Assembly: GCA_964426135.1 (NCBI GenBank)
Contig: CAYRPN010000012.1
Location: forward strand, 1 to 64,000
DNA from: CAYRPN01 sp964426135
GTDB lineage: Bacteria > Planctomycetota > Phycisphaerae > Phycisphaerales > Phycisphaeraceae
Reading direction: 5' to 3'
Length of the DNA stretch: 64,000 nt
Shown: positions 36,291 through 45,534 of the stretch, one piece after another
How the letters are laid out: each line of letters begins with the position of its first letter
Numbering within the stretch: position 1 is the first letter of the stretch
Translations under genes and position numbers: made by a program
Notes under the pieces: generated by a model
Seen by the model: only the letters and a program-made list of their open reading frames with translations
Databases searched by the model: none
Told to the model about the DNA's origin: nothing

Positions 36291-38156
36291 ATGAGTTCAC
36301 CAGTTCACCCAGGCCAAACGTCCACCCCTGAGCCCGAGGGACAGTCCCCGCTGCCATGGGCAACGTGGCTCGTCGTGGGATTTCTCGTCGTTCTCTGTGG
36401 CGCGCTTACGTTCAGCGGCACCTTCGGCCAGGACATTTTTTTTGATGAAGAGGTTGACCATTCCGCGACACTCGTGCTGAGCGAGGATCCTCTGCTTGGC
36501 AGCGGCACCAACGGAAGTCAGGCCCGCCTGCCGCACTACGCATCATTATTGGCTTACCGGGCTGCGGAAATGCTGGGTTTCGACGGAATGCAAGAATACG
36601 ACATAAGCATTGCCCGCGCGGTCAGTTCCGTTGCCATTGCCTTGACTGTGCTTGTGACGTTCCTTATCGGGCGGCGCGTCGGCGGAACACCCTCGGGCCT
36701 CCTTTCAGCGGCAACACTGGCTGTCGCCCCCTATTTTCTTGGGTTTGGAGGACTCGCCTACACGAATGGCGACGCATTCTGCCCGTTATTTGTGACCACG
36801 AGCATCTGGGCCTACCTGCGTTACACGGAACGGCCAAGCGGCCCGCGCCTCGCAGCACTAACCGCGGCAATCGGGCTTGCGATCGCCACCAAGTTCATCA
36901 TGGTGCCTTATCTGTTCGGGTTGGTCCTGTGCGATTTTTTTACTTGCCGAAGGTCGTTGGAAAACAACAAAACGCCGAAACCGATCCTCTTGCTGGTTAT
37001 CTCAATCTCCTCGTTCTTTCTGGCGATCGGCACGGCGGTCGCCACTCAGCTTCTGGCCAGGGAGTCTCACGAGAACGGGTGGAGCATTCGGGTGTCGCTT
37101 TGGCTGGCATCGTTGATCCTCACATTCCTAGGGCTGATCCAGACCGCGAAATTGCGTGAATCGCCTGTCAGTTTCCTGGCGCGATGGACCATCGTGCTCC
37201 CCCTGGCGGCGGGGATCACACTGACCTGGTTTCCCGAGCACGTTCTTCATCCAGAAACCTACGGCGAAATGTATCGCTTGACCAAACATCTCGACGGCAG
37301 CAGACGCATTCTGGATCTGCGCCAAACCGCGTTCATGTATGGAGGAGTCATCGCGATCAAACTGGGAGTGCCGCTGGGCCTCTGCTCCGCCATTGCCCTG
37401 TTGTGGTCTTGCCTTGCTTGCATTCGAAGCGCAGCGATCCGCGCGCCTTTCCTCGTCCTCATGTCTTACGGATTTTTTCTGGCTTCCCAGCCATTAAAGC
37501 AGACGTTTCACAATATGCCGATCTATCCGTCGATGATCATCATTCTGAGCGCCTTCATGGTGTACGCTTACAGAGCCCTGAAACCACGGGTCCTTCGCAC
37601 TGCTGCGGCACTCGTCATTGCGGTCTCGTACGGTTGGCTCCTGATTGGCGTAGTCAGAGTATTCCCCCATTTCCAGCTCTATGGCTACGAAACCATCGGG
37701 CCGAGTTGGCGCGGTTATGAAACCCGTGGATATCTCAGTCTCTTCTTCATCGATCAGGACGGCAACCGGGAAACCCTCGAATGGTGCAAGGCGAATCTGC
37801 CGGCCAAGTCGCGCGTCGTCAGCGCGCTGAGGCTGCTCACCTCCGTCGATCGCATCATGAAGGAAACTCCCCATGAACTCGACTTCGTTCAACTGGATTG
37901 GCCTTGGCTTCGCAAACCGGAAGCCGATTGGGAGGCCATTCGGACCGGAGATTACCTCATCCTTCACTTGAACAACCACATCCATGATCGAGCGACGCCT
38001 TCTTTCGATCAAATTGCAACCGTCTTCGAGCGAGAGCCGTTGCACACCATCAGCATCGGACGGGGCGTCTATCAAATCGATCTCGTGAAAATCTACAAAC
38101 GCCGGGCGGACCAACCTGCGACGTTACCGCCCGATGGCGATCCGTCAAAACCGTGA
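36291..38156 (+). CDS. GT-C type membrane glycosyltransferase (family 39 / ArnT-like)
   Basis: 621 residues from ATG 36291 (a TTG at 36282 is possible). About 11-13 membrane helices. The first outer loop carries the acidic pair FGQDIFFDEEVDHS, where GT-C enzymes keep their catalytic Asp/Glu. It probably moves a sugar from a polyprenyl-phosphate donor to a protein or glycan on the outer side. A soluble C-terminal region (about 480-621) follows the last helix. Its 3' end overlaps the convergent lipoprotein gene by 12 nt. Reduced GC compared with neighbours. Confidence 0.82.
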   Translation: MSSPVHPGQTSTPEPEGQSPLPWATWLVVGFLVVLCGALTFSGTFGQDIFFDEEVDHSATLVLSEDPLLGSGTNGSQARLPHYASLLAYRAAEMLGFDGMQEYDISIARAVSSVAIALTVLVTFLIGRRVGGTPSGLLSAATLAVAPYFLGFGGLAYTNGDAFCPLFVTTSIWAYLRYTERPSGPRLAALTAAIGLAIATKFIMVPYLFGLVLCDFFTCRRSLENNKTPKPILLLVISISSFFLAIGTAVATQLLARESHENGWSIRVSLWLASLILTFLGLIQTAKLRESPVSFLARWTIVLPLAAGITLTWFPEHVLHPETYGEMYRLTKHLDGSRRILDLRQTAFMYGGVIAIKLGVPLGLCSAIALLWSCLACIRSAAIRAPFLVLMSYGFFLASQPLKQTFHNMPIYPSMIIILSAFMVYAYRALKPRVLRTAAALVIAVSYGWLLIGVVRVFPHFQLYGYETIGPSWRGYETRGYLSLFFIDQDGNRETLEWCKANLPAKSRVVSALRLLTSVDRIMKETPHELDFVQLDWPWLRKPEADWEAIRTGDYLILHLNNHIHDRATPSFDQIATVFEREPLHTISIGRGVYQIDLVKIYKRRADQPATLPPDGDPSKP

Positions 38157-39809
38157 CGCCGTCAACTTCACATCCGCGTGCTTCCACGCCTCCTTGAACT
38201 GTGCCTCGACCTGCTTCGCTTCATCCGACTTCTTCTGCGCCTCAAGCGCTTTCATCAGCCCGAAGAGCGACCAGCCGTTCTTGCGGTTGCGCTTCAGGTC
38301 CTCGCGATAGACCGCCTCGGCCTCGGCGGGTTTGCCCGCTTCGATCAGGGCCCAGCCCAGCGACTGCCGCACCGGGTAGTAGTACCACGGCGGCTCCATG
38401 TACGGCAGCGTGTCCTGCACCTTCACCGCCTCGGCGAAGCTCGCGATGCCCGCATCCCGATCCCCGCCGGCGGTCTTGACCTCCGCATCGAGCACCAGGT
38501 GATGCATCCGCACGATGCGCTGGCCCGGAAATGAGGGCAACTCCATTGCCTTGATGGGTTCGCCGGGCACCAGCGCCGCCAGGGCCGCACTGTGCTTCTT
38601 CGCCTCATCGAGCTTGCCCGTCCGCACCAGCGCGATGCCGGTCGCCGCGTGCCACGCCGCCAGGTCGAACGGAGCGTCCGCGGCAGGTTTCTCTTCCTTG
38701 AGCACCTGGTCCCACTTGCCGAACCGCGCCAGCGCCTGAATGCGCACGGGCCTGAGCACCTGCATCTCCGGCGCCGCCGCCGCCACCGGCCCGCAGCACA
38801 GATGCCCGTGCGTCTTCATCGCCGCGTCGATCGAGAGCTTGCTGCAACCCGCCATGTGACCGGCGAACCAGAGGAAGTGCAGGTTGTGCGAGTAGTAGAG
38901 CGCGGGATAGAAGCCCTGCACCTTGCAGGAGGCGATGTAGCGCTCGTCGGCACGTGACGCGAGCTGGTTGGCGACGACCGCGTCGTAGTATCGGCCGACG
39001 TTCACGTGGATGTGCGCGGGCATGTGCACCAGATGGCCCGCGCCCTTGCACAGGTGCGGCAAGCGATCCGCGTGAGCCTCCGCCTTCTCCGGCGTCGGGC
39101 CGGCTTCAACGGCGTGAATGTAAAAGTGGATCGCGCCGATGTTGTCCGGTTCCGTCGCCAGCACGCGCTCCAGCGTCGCCACGATCTCCTTCGTGCCATC
39201 GTGAGGCAGGCCGCCGCGCCAGTAATCCCAAGGCGTCAAGTCCATCAGCGCCTCGGCAAAGATCGTCTGCACGTGCATGTCGTCGGCAAACTGCCTGGCG
39301 ACATGGCGCATGGCATTCGCATAGGCCGCGTCGAGGCTGGCGCGATCCTTCACCGGCTGGGCGCCGTAGCGCGCCGCCATCGCGTCGATCAGCGCCTGCT
39401 CCTTCGCGCTGACCTTCGGCTTCAGTGTGATCGCCTTCTGCATCGCAGCGAACGCGACAGGCACGTCCTCATCCTTCATCGCCGCATTGATGTTCGGTCC
39501 CAGCACGTACGCTTCGCCCCAGTAAGCCATGGCGAAATCGGCGTCGAGCGATTGAGCCGCGCGGAAGGAGCGCACCGCTTCGGGATGATTGAACGCATAG
39601 GCCAGCGTCACGCCCTGATCGAAGTAACGCTGGGCGAGCTTGTCCTTCGTCGTCATCGGCCAGTGCAGATCGCCCAGGTTATTGAAGAGCGGCGCCGAAC
39701 CCGTGCGGAGTTCAACCATGTCCGGCGACTTCTTCGGCGAACTCTGGCATCCGCCAAGTGCAACGAGCAGGAAGAACGCGACAACCACAATGCGAACGGT
39801 GGTTCTCAT
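38145..39809 (-). CDS. TPR-containing lipoprotein
   Basis: 554 residues. Lipoprotein signal MRTTVRIVVVAFFLLVALGGC with the lipobox LGGC. The mature part is made of TPR-like helices (LAYAFNHPEAVRSFRAAQSLDADFAMAYWGEAYV, WALIEAGKPAEAEAVYREDLKRNRKNGW) in the style of a widespread family of large TPR proteins that contain conserved HLVHMPAHIHVNVGRYYDAV and LYYSHNLHFLWFAG segments. The many His and Cys in these segments suggest a metal or haem role, which is inference. Same strand as the heptahaem cytochrome just upstream (gap 194 nt). Confidence 0.8.
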   Translation of the reverse strand: MRTTVRIVVVAFFLLVALGGCQSSPKKSPDMVELRTGSAPLFNNLGDLHWPMTTKDKLAQRYFDQGVTLAYAFNHPEAVRSFRAAQSLDADFAMAYWGEAYVLGPNINAAMKDEDVPVAFAAMQKAITLKPKVSAKEQALIDAMAARYGAQPVKDRASLDAAYANAMRHVARQFADDMHVQTIFAEALMDLTPWDYWRGGLPHDGTKEIVATLERVLATEPDNIGAIHFYIHAVEAGPTPEKAEAHADRLPHLCKGAGHLVHMPAHIHVNVGRYYDAVVANQLASRADERYIASCKVQGFYPALYYSHNLHFLWFAGHMAGCSKLSIDAAMKTHGHLCCGPVAAAAPEMQVLRPVRIQALARFGKWDQVLKEEKPAADAPFDLAAWHAATGIALVRTGKLDEAKKHSAALAALVPGEPIKAMELPSFPGQRIVRMHHLVLDAEVKTAGGDRDAGIASFAEAVKVQDTLPYMEPPWYYYPVRQSLGWALIEAGKPAEAEAVYREDLKRNRKNGWSLFGLMKALEAQKKSDEAKQVEAQFKEAWKHADVKLTASRF

Positions 39810-40003
39810 GATCGGAACTCCTGTCAGGCGTGACCCGCGTCACGTTTGGTTGTCAGTGTCGGGCAGGACGCAAGGCGTGGCCGGTTGCCTTGCAGCATGC
39901 AGCCGCAGGCCCCAGCCGGTTGCGCGATTGTAAACAGGCCCATGGAAACACCAAGCGCCTGTCGGTTGGCTTGTGGTCAATCGCCGCGATTGAACCTCGC
40001 GCT

Positions 40004-42139
40004 TCAACACTTGCACCGGCGCAGCAGTTTGAGAATCCCGCTGAGCCCGACGAAGAAGTAGAGCACCAGAATCAGAACCACGGCTCCGATGCACGTGAAT
40101 CCAACCCACTTGAAGATCGGCCTGCCCTGGAACGACTGCTCCCATTGTGCGAGCAGTTGCTGGTCGTAGCCTCCCAGTTCGTACATCGCCTTGCTGGGCG
40201 CCGCGTCGTCGGTGGCCGGGCCGAGGGCGGTGACGGTGCTGTAGGAAATCTTCGCATCCTTCGAGTGGCACTCGGTGCAGCCGGTGATGCCAAGCGACTG
40301 CCGGGCGGGCCGGACGTCGTGCGCCAGCGGCCAGGCGTAGGGTTCCGCCGCCTTGTGTGCGAAGACCTTCAGTTTGTCCTTCGCATCCTTGTCGAACTGA
40401 TACACCTGCCCGTTGGCGACATACACCGGCACGCCCTTCACATTGGGCTTCACCAGGGCCTCGAGCGCCTTGGCGACATTCTCGCGGAACTTCGCCGATG
40501 CCTTGGGTTTGATCGCGGCGACGAGCTTTTCCTTTTCACCGACCGACAAATCCGCATCGGCCTTGGCGGCCGCGTCGCCCAGCGCGGCCTTGCGCTCGTC
40601 AGGCGTCAGCGTCACCGCGGCCGCCTCCTTGCGGAAATCCGCTCGCAATCGCAGCACCCGGCGAAGCACGAGAAACACCTCGTTCGGCGGCAGCGGCGCG
40701 ATCGTGTCGCCTTCCATCGTGCCCCAGAACGCCGGCCACACCGCGCGGTGCGGAGTCAGCACGCCCTGTTCGTCCTTCAGGAACACCGGCTGCACGATCG
40801 CCGGCATCTCATCGTCGTTTCGCGTCTGCAGCGGCAGCCCGAAACTGTGCGCCATCGATGTCTGCACCCGCTGAGCCGCGTCCTTCGGAAGCACGCCGCT
40901 GTGGCACGCCGTGCAGGACATCTTCTCCAGATGCACCGGCGGAAGTCCCTTGTGCAGCGGCTTGGGCGCCCCGAGTCTGCCGCCGGCGTCGGCGTGGGCG
41001 GCGCCTTCGTTCTGGTCGAGGTGGCAGCCGCGGCAAGACAGCGTGCGGACATCTTCGCCGGTCGCGTGCTTCTCGCCGACGAAGCCGCGCACCGTGTGGT
41101 GACCCAGGTCATTGCGATGGCAGTCCGCACAGGCAATGCCCGCCCGCACATGCACATCGCCGTCGTGAACCCACTTTGCTTCGGCGTCCGGGCCCACCGG
41201 CTTCGTCGAGTGGCATGCATAGCAGGCATTGTTCAGCGGCTTGCGCAGCACATCCACGAACACGAAGCCCTCCGCATCGAACCGGCTCTTGTCGTACTTC
41301 GTCACCGGCAACGGCGAGGCAGCCGTCGCATCCGCCGCGGCCTTGGCGGGATCGAAATCCTCCGGCAGCGACTTGATCGAACCCTTCACCACGCCCAACC
41401 CCGATGCCGCAGTCGATGCCCAGGCGAAGTTCTGCTCGTGCACATTCTTGATCCAACGCTCGTGGCTGTAACTGCGGTCCGCGCTGTGGCAGAAAAGACA
41501 ATCGATCTCCAAAGCGCCAGCCAGCTTCAACTTCGCGTCGTCCGCCGCATTGTCGGCAACCCGTTCCGCCGCTTTCGGCTTGGACTCCCCCGCCTTCGCA
41601 TCGCCCGCCGCCGCATCAACTGCCTTCGTCTCCCCCGCCGCCTTCGCGTCGCCTGTTCCCGCATCGCGGTCACCGAGACCGCCGCCGGGCATGTGCCGAC
41701 CGAACTCGATGAGGTACCGAAGCCGCGTCAGGCCGAAGTCCCTGGGCTTGTAAGTGCCAGCCCAGTCCCGCAGCGAGATGGGCGCCTGTGTGCCGGTGCG
41801 CAGGTCCGTGTAAATCCACGGTTCGCCGCGCCGGCCGCTGTCGATCTTCGCCCCCTTGCCCGTCGCGTCCCGCGCCATCTTGCCGGCCGCATTGAAATGC
41901 CAGCCGTGCGAAATCGCCTCGTAATCGTGGCATTTCTTGCAGGTCTGGTACGGCGAATAGGGCCGGGCGTCCGGCTTGCTCGGATCGATCAGCGTGCCCG
42001 CCGCGTCGTACAGTTGAATGTAATGCGCGTACTGGCTGGAGCCGTACGTCTGCTTGAAGCCTTCCTGCGCCTGACCGCGATCAGCCAGCGCCAGCAGGAA
42101 CAGGGGCACGAGAATCAGGGCGGCAACGCTGCGATTCAC
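40004..42139 (-). CDS. Seven-haem membrane-anchored cytochrome c
   Basis: 711 residues. Start taken as GTG 42139 (VNRSVAALILVPLFLLALADRGQA, a signal peptide), because GGAG lies 8 nt upstream; longer frames add no protein-like sequence. Seven CxxCH motifs: CKKCH, CLFCH, CYACH, CADCH, CRGCH, CTACH and CTECH. A C-terminal membrane helix (about 680-705) anchors it in the membrane with the haems outside. The layout resembles multihaem cytochromes of the tetrathionate reductase / hydroxylamine oxidoreductase relatives. An Ala/Lys/Asp-rich insert with GDAKAGE repeats lies between haems 1 and 2. Likely moves electrons across the periplasm. Confidence 0.85.
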   Translation of the reverse strand: MNRSVAALILVPLFLLALADRGQAQEGFKQTYGSSQYAHYIQLYDAAGTLIDPSKPDARPYSPYQTCKKCHDYEAISHGWHFNAAGKMARDATGKGAKIDSGRRGEPWIYTDLRTGTQAPISLRDWAGTYKPRDFGLTRLRYLIEFGRHMPGGGLGDRDAGTGDAKAAGETKAVDAAAGDAKAGESKPKAAERVADNAADDAKLKLAGALEIDCLFCHSADRSYSHERWIKNVHEQNFAWASTAASGLGVVKGSIKSLPEDFDPAKAAADATAASPLPVTKYDKSRFDAEGFVFVDVLRKPLNNACYACHSTKPVGPDAEAKWVHDGDVHVRAGIACADCHRNDLGHHTVRGFVGEKHATGEDVRTLSCRGCHLDQNEGAAHADAGGRLGAPKPLHKGLPPVHLEKMSCTACHSGVLPKDAAQRVQTSMAHSFGLPLQTRNDDEMPAIVQPVFLKDEQGVLTPHRAVWPAFWGTMEGDTIAPLPPNEVFLVLRRVLRLRADFRKEAAAVTLTPDERKAALGDAAAKADADLSVGEKEKLVAAIKPKASAKFRENVAKALEALVKPNVKGVPVYVANGQVYQFDKDAKDKLKVFAHKAAEPYAWPLAHDVRPARQSLGITGCTECHSKDAKISYSTVTALGPATDDAAPSKAMYELGGYDQQLLAQWEQSFQGRPIFKWVGFTCIGAVVLILVLYFFVGLSGILKLLRRCKC

Positions 42140-42282
42140 CGGGGATCTCCAAAGGTGTCCAACCAACAAAACGACTCGCGTGCCAGTATAGCGGAGCGAC
42201 CGGCCTCGCCCCAGACTCACCCTAGCCTCGCCTTAGCCTCGCCCCAGACTCGCCCTTCCGTCTTCCTTCTAAGGAACGGGAT

Positions 42283-42470
42283 CGAAATAACTTCCCGGAT
42301 TCAGACGCCAGCATTTTCATTAGGAAAGCAGGAAAAGAGGAAATGAGGAACAGAAACAGAGGGCGTCAATCGCCTGAATTGTGTCTGTTCCTGCTTTCCT
42401 CGTTTCCTCATTTCCTTAGAAATTCTGACTCGGTCAGTTGGACGAGAATCGGGAGGTTATTTCGATCGCA
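42283..42470. repeat. Nested palindrome GATCGAAATAACTTCCC with AGGAAA words
   Basis: Outer arms GATCGAAATAACTTCCCGGA (about 42280) and the inverse GGGAGGTTATTTCGATC (about 42450-42467). Inner arms iterate AGGAAA-type words (AGGAAAGCAGGAAAAGAGG at 42322) against TTTCCTCGTTTCCTCATTTC (about 42395). A related outer motif occurs at 56267-56383. Confidence 0.9.
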
Positions 42471-42484
42471 TTCCTAAAGGTCTG

Positions 42485-42720
42485 CGGCCACCTCCGAGGG
42501 CCGCGTTTGCCCCTCTCCCTTACCGGGGGACGGGAGTGGGTGGCCGAGTCCACCGGGCGACGAGGCCGGGTGAGGGCGTTGGACACACGCGTCCCGATTG
42601 GGCACTGGTTCCAGCTCGGCCCTCACCCCAGCCACCCCCGTTCCCCGGTGAAGGAGAGGGGCTGGGCCATCGCCAGCCCCCGCAAACAGTGGCCGGCCAC
42701 AGGCCCCCGGGGGGTTAAAA
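42485..42720. repeat. CCCTCTCC / GGCCGAG palindrome
   Basis: GCCCCTCTCCCTTACCGGGG and GGGAGTGGGTGGCCGAG on the left are matched, imperfectly, by CTCGGCCCTCACCCCAGCC and CCCCGGTGAAGGAGAGGGGC on the right. It belongs to the same class as 32937-33122 and 50415-50639. Confidence 0.8.
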
Positions 42721-43148
42721 TCAGTCTAACCATTGCCATTGCGACCCCTTATAAAATGACTGCCAAAAAAGTAGGACACTTTCCGGCCACATGGCCCGGC
42801 CGCCCCGCCACTACCACCGCTGTACCACGACATGTCAAAGAACAACGCGGCCCCGCAGGCGGGCCGTCGGCCATTGCTACCTTACATTGACCGATCGATA
42901 GGAAAGTCACAGCCAGCGCGAAGAACGGCAGCCCGAAAAGGAGCCGCGCACGAAGTAAGCGGGGCCGGCTCAGGAGCCCCGCGGGCTCACATTCACCAGC
43001 CCGGGGCAACGCGCCAGCAAATGTGAGCGCAACGCAACGGCAAATATGAGCCCGACGCGTCAGCCCTTCCAGAGCGACATGGAACGATCACGTGGCACGC
43101 AAGAGAACAATGCGGTCGGTTCCTGCCCCTCGACTTCTCGTGCCCTCG

Positions 43149-44774
43149 TCACTTCCAAAACTGCCACCACTTCTTCTTCGTCTCGTCAACACCACTCGAC
43201 GGCGGCGAATCGGCAGTCGACTTTTTCGGCAGAGCCGGCGGTACAGCGGGTGCCTTCGTTGCACCGGCCGGCGATGCAACGCCCTGCGTCGCGGTTGCTC
43301 CGCTCGCTGCGGCCGCCGCGTTCTTGAACACTGGCATCCGCGGCTGTTTGCCGCTGGGCTTGACCACCGGCTCCTTCGGCGCGAAGTCGTTCGCCAGCGC
43401 CTGCTTCAGCATGCCGCGCCATTCGTCGGCGCGCTGCGGATCGATCATGGCGGCGAAGGCGACTTTGCCGCGCAGGTACTGAGCGAAGCGCGGGCGGTTG
43501 GTTTTGTTGGCGGCGGAGAGGCCGTGCTTGGCGGCGTTGTGCAGAATGGCGCGAAGCTGGCGGCGGGATTCGCGCGGCAACGACGCCTTGCCGCTGTTGA
43601 CGATGAGGCCCGTGACTTCCTGCCGGCCCGCTTTGCGCATCACTCTGGTCTTGCGCGGGTGCTCGGTGAAGCCCTCGGCCGCGATGACGCTGCGGACGCA
43701 CTTGAGCAGGAACCCGGGGCGCTTCTTGTCATCGCCGGAGAACGTCAGGTCGTCGGCATAGCGCGTGTACGCCAGGCCCAGCTTGGCGGCCAGGCCGGTG
43801 AGGCGCTTGTCCAGCCGGCGGCACAGGAGGTTGGTAATCGCCGGGCTGGTGCAGGCGCCCTGCGGCAGCACGCGCTGGCCCAGGGCGATGTGATACACCT
43901 TGCCGTCCAGTTCGGCGGCTGTGCGCGGCGGCTCGGTGGTGAGCAGCGCCAGCACCGTGGCGACGTGCTCGCTGTAGCCCATGCGATGGAACAGGCCCTT
44001 GACCCGGCGGAACGTGATCGAGGGGAAAAAATCCTTCAGGTCCATGTTCACCACGAACTGCCTGGCGGCGTGCGGGTGGGCGTTGGTGAGGATGCTGTGC
44101 CCGGGCACGAAGCCGTGCGCCTGCGGCTGCGGCGCGACGCGGCTGAGGATGTTGTCCTGCACCCATTGCTGGGCGCGGGCGAGCAGCGGCTTGGGCGCGG
44201 AGATTGAGCGCATGCCGCCGGTGCGCTTGGCGATTTCGTAGCGGCGGTAGTGGACGATGGTGGCGCCGCGGCGGTGGTAGGTGAGCCAGCGGAGCGCGGC
44301 GAGCGGGATGCCGATGGCGGCGGCGAGTTGAGCGCCGTCGTGCAGCACGGGCAGGCGATTTTCCGCCAGGCGGGCCTCATCGCTGGCGCGGTCAGCCAGG
44401 CCTTCGCTGACGCCTTCGCCGAGGCTGACGATATCGCCGGCGCAGCGCACGGCCCATTGCTTTCGGCGCTCGTCCGCGAGGCTGGCCTTCTCCGCCTTCT
44501 TTTCCGCCCGGCGCTTCTTGCTTTCCGCCATGCGGCGCTTGCGTTCCTCCGCCAGCGCTTTGTCCGGATCCTTGGCGATGGAGAACTCCCTGCGAAGCTC
44601 GTTGATTCGCTTCTGCAATTCCGCGCGTTCGGCGACCTCGTCTGGCGGATCGGGCGGCAGGTCCTCGCTCTTGGGCCAGAAGCCGTACTGCTTCATGTGA
44701 TACAGCAGCCGCCAGTCGGAGACGCGGCTGACGATCATCTGGTAGAGCTTCTGCTTTTCGTCGTGGGAAGCCAT
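43149..44774 (-). CDS. Retron-type reverse transcriptase (Mx162-like)
   Basis: 541 residues. Retron hallmarks: NAHPH (231-235, the NAxxH motif), MDLKDFFPSI (244-253) and YADD (339-342) as the catalytic Asp motifs, QGACTSP (305-311), and VTGL (387-390). The order and spacing, and the segments RWLTYHRR and AHGFVPGHSILTNA, match the myxobacterial Mx162-type retron enzymes as I remember them. Residues 1-140 are a charged, partly coiled-coil extension; residues 466-541 are a low-complexity Ala/Pro/Ser tail ending KKWWQFWK. Retron RTs use a structured RNA encoded just upstream, branch DNA from an internal G and often act in phage defence with an effector. No effector gene is adjacent. The start codon follows a pyrimidine tail (CCCTTCCCCTCTTCCCC) with no ribosome-binding site. 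Confidence 0.93.
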   Translation of the reverse strand: MASHDEKQKLYQMIVSRVSDWRLLYHMKQYGFWPKSEDLPPDPPDEVAERAELQKRINELRREFSIAKDPDKALAEERKRRMAESKKRRAEKKAEKASLADERRKQWAVRCAGDIVSLGEGVSEGLADRASDEARLAENRLPVLHDGAQLAAAIGIPLAALRWLTYHRRGATIVHYRRYEIAKRTGGMRSISAPKPLLARAQQWVQDNILSRVAPQPQAHGFVPGHSILTNAHPHAARQFVVNMDLKDFFPSITFRRVKGLFHRMGYSEHVATVLALLTTEPPRTAAELDGKVYHIALGQRVLPQGACTSPAITNLLCRRLDKRLTGLAAKLGLAYTRYADDLTFSGDDKKRPGFLLKCVRSVIAAEGFTEHPRKTRVMRKAGRQEVTGLIVNSGKASLPRESRRQLRAILHNAAKHGLSAANKTNRPRFAQYLRGKVAFAAMIDPQRADEWRGMLKQALANDFAPKEPVVKPSGKQPRMPVFKNAAAAASGATATQGVASPAGATKAPAVPPALPKKSTADSPPSSGVDETKKKWWQFWK

Positions 44775-44786
44775 GGGGAAGAGGGG

Positions 44787-45076
44787 AAGGGTTTAGGGTT
44801 TAGGGTTTAGGGTTTAGGGTTTAGGGTGTAGGGTTTAGGGTGTAGGGTGTAGGGTCGAGGCAAGTGAAAAGTGCAAAGTGCAAAGTGAAAAGTGAAAAGT
44901 GAAAAGTGAAAAATGGGGGATGCAAAATCGTTGATTCGGGGAAGTCTGTTTCACGACTTGCCGCGCTGCACCGTTCACTCTTCACTTCGCACTCTTCACT
45001 TTGCACTTTTCACTTTTCACTTCTTCTTTCTTGTTTTCCCTCAACCCTAAACCCTACACCCTAAACCCTAAACCCT
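44787..45076. repeat. Telomere-like word palindrome between RT and its putative RNA
   Basis: Left arm 44789-44854: GGG then nine heptamers, TTTAGGG (six) and TGTAGGG (three); then 44861-44914 iterates AAGTGAAA/AAGTGCAA words. Loop 44915-44973. Right arm: 44974-45024 carries TTCACTT/TGCACTT inverse words, then 45038-45075 carries CCCTAAA/CCCTACA units. About 290 nt in all, starting 12 nt upstream of the RT start codon. Confidence 0.95.
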
Positions 45077-45084
45077 TTTCTTCA

Positions 45085-45320
45085 CGCCCCGCGATCCGGC
45101 GATGGGGGTTTACTAACGTCCACAGGACGTGCCTGTTCCACTCAAGCGGAATAGGTACTGCCCGTAGCCCGCGGAGCCGGAGGCTTAACCCAGCCGCGGG
45201 CCGGGCAGTACCTATTCCGCGGGTGACGAACGGGCGCGTGACGAATGGTTAGTACGGAAGCAAGCGCGGCGTAACGCCGCACGGATTGCTAAGTCCACAC
45301 CATCGCCGGATCGCGAAGCG
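45085..45320 (-). ncRNA. Candidate retron msr-msd RNA
   Basis: Read on the minus strand. Outer arms 45300-45320 and 45085-45105 pair over about 21 positions (core GCGATCCGGCGATGG), as a1/a2 repeats would. Just inside the first arm is GGACTTAGCAATCC, whose TTAGC could hold the branching G, and a small hairpin on GCGGCGTTACGCCGC (45266-45280) like an msr stem. Then comes a very strong stem of 19 perfect bp (45146-45164 with 45202-45220) continued by 8 more (45167-45174 with 45194-45201), as expected of an msd. The size, order and place upstream of the RT fit a retron. Caution: other dispersed palindromes in this genome are also nested, and the word hairpin separates it from the RT by about 310 nt. 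Confidence 0.45.
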
Positions 45321-45534
45321 TGATGTCAAAGAGCAAAGGGTTCAGGGTCTGGTTTCTGACACTGTAACACCTGCGCCCAGCGGACAGAAGTTTGGGAAAT
45401 CAAGAGGCGCCATGGAGCGCCGGTGAAGTAGCCGCCGGGGGAACTTGAAGCACCCTACCAAACCGCCGGCGTGGTTGGCAAGCCGAGGCTTGTCAGGGCC
45501 AGGGTCATTCAATTCTCCCGATCGAACCTCAACT

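Larger units (their letters stand above)
42140..43148. other. 1-kb gap between the heptahaem cytochrome and the reverse transcriptase
   Basis: No convincing gene. It holds CTCGCCCCAGACT words (42207-42255), the nested palindrome at 42283-42470 and the CCCTCTCC-type palindrome at 42485-42720. From 42721 to 43148 I see no gene; a small frame on the minus strand here lacks protein features. Confidence 0.6.

Noticed and set aside
39830..42346. 838-codon open frame on the plus strand
   Set aside because: Antisense to the heptahaem cytochrome, whose CxxCH motifs and signal peptide are clear. The frame has no protein-like features.
42749..43009. 86-codon minus-strand frame as a small gene
   Set aside because: No ribosome-binding site or protein-like pattern; it lies in a repeat-rich gap.
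44787..45076. True telomere or eukaryotic contamination because of TTTAGGG repeats
   Set aside because: The repeats are internal, form an inverted pair and are flanked by bacterial genes on both sides; similar heptamers occur around rsmA.
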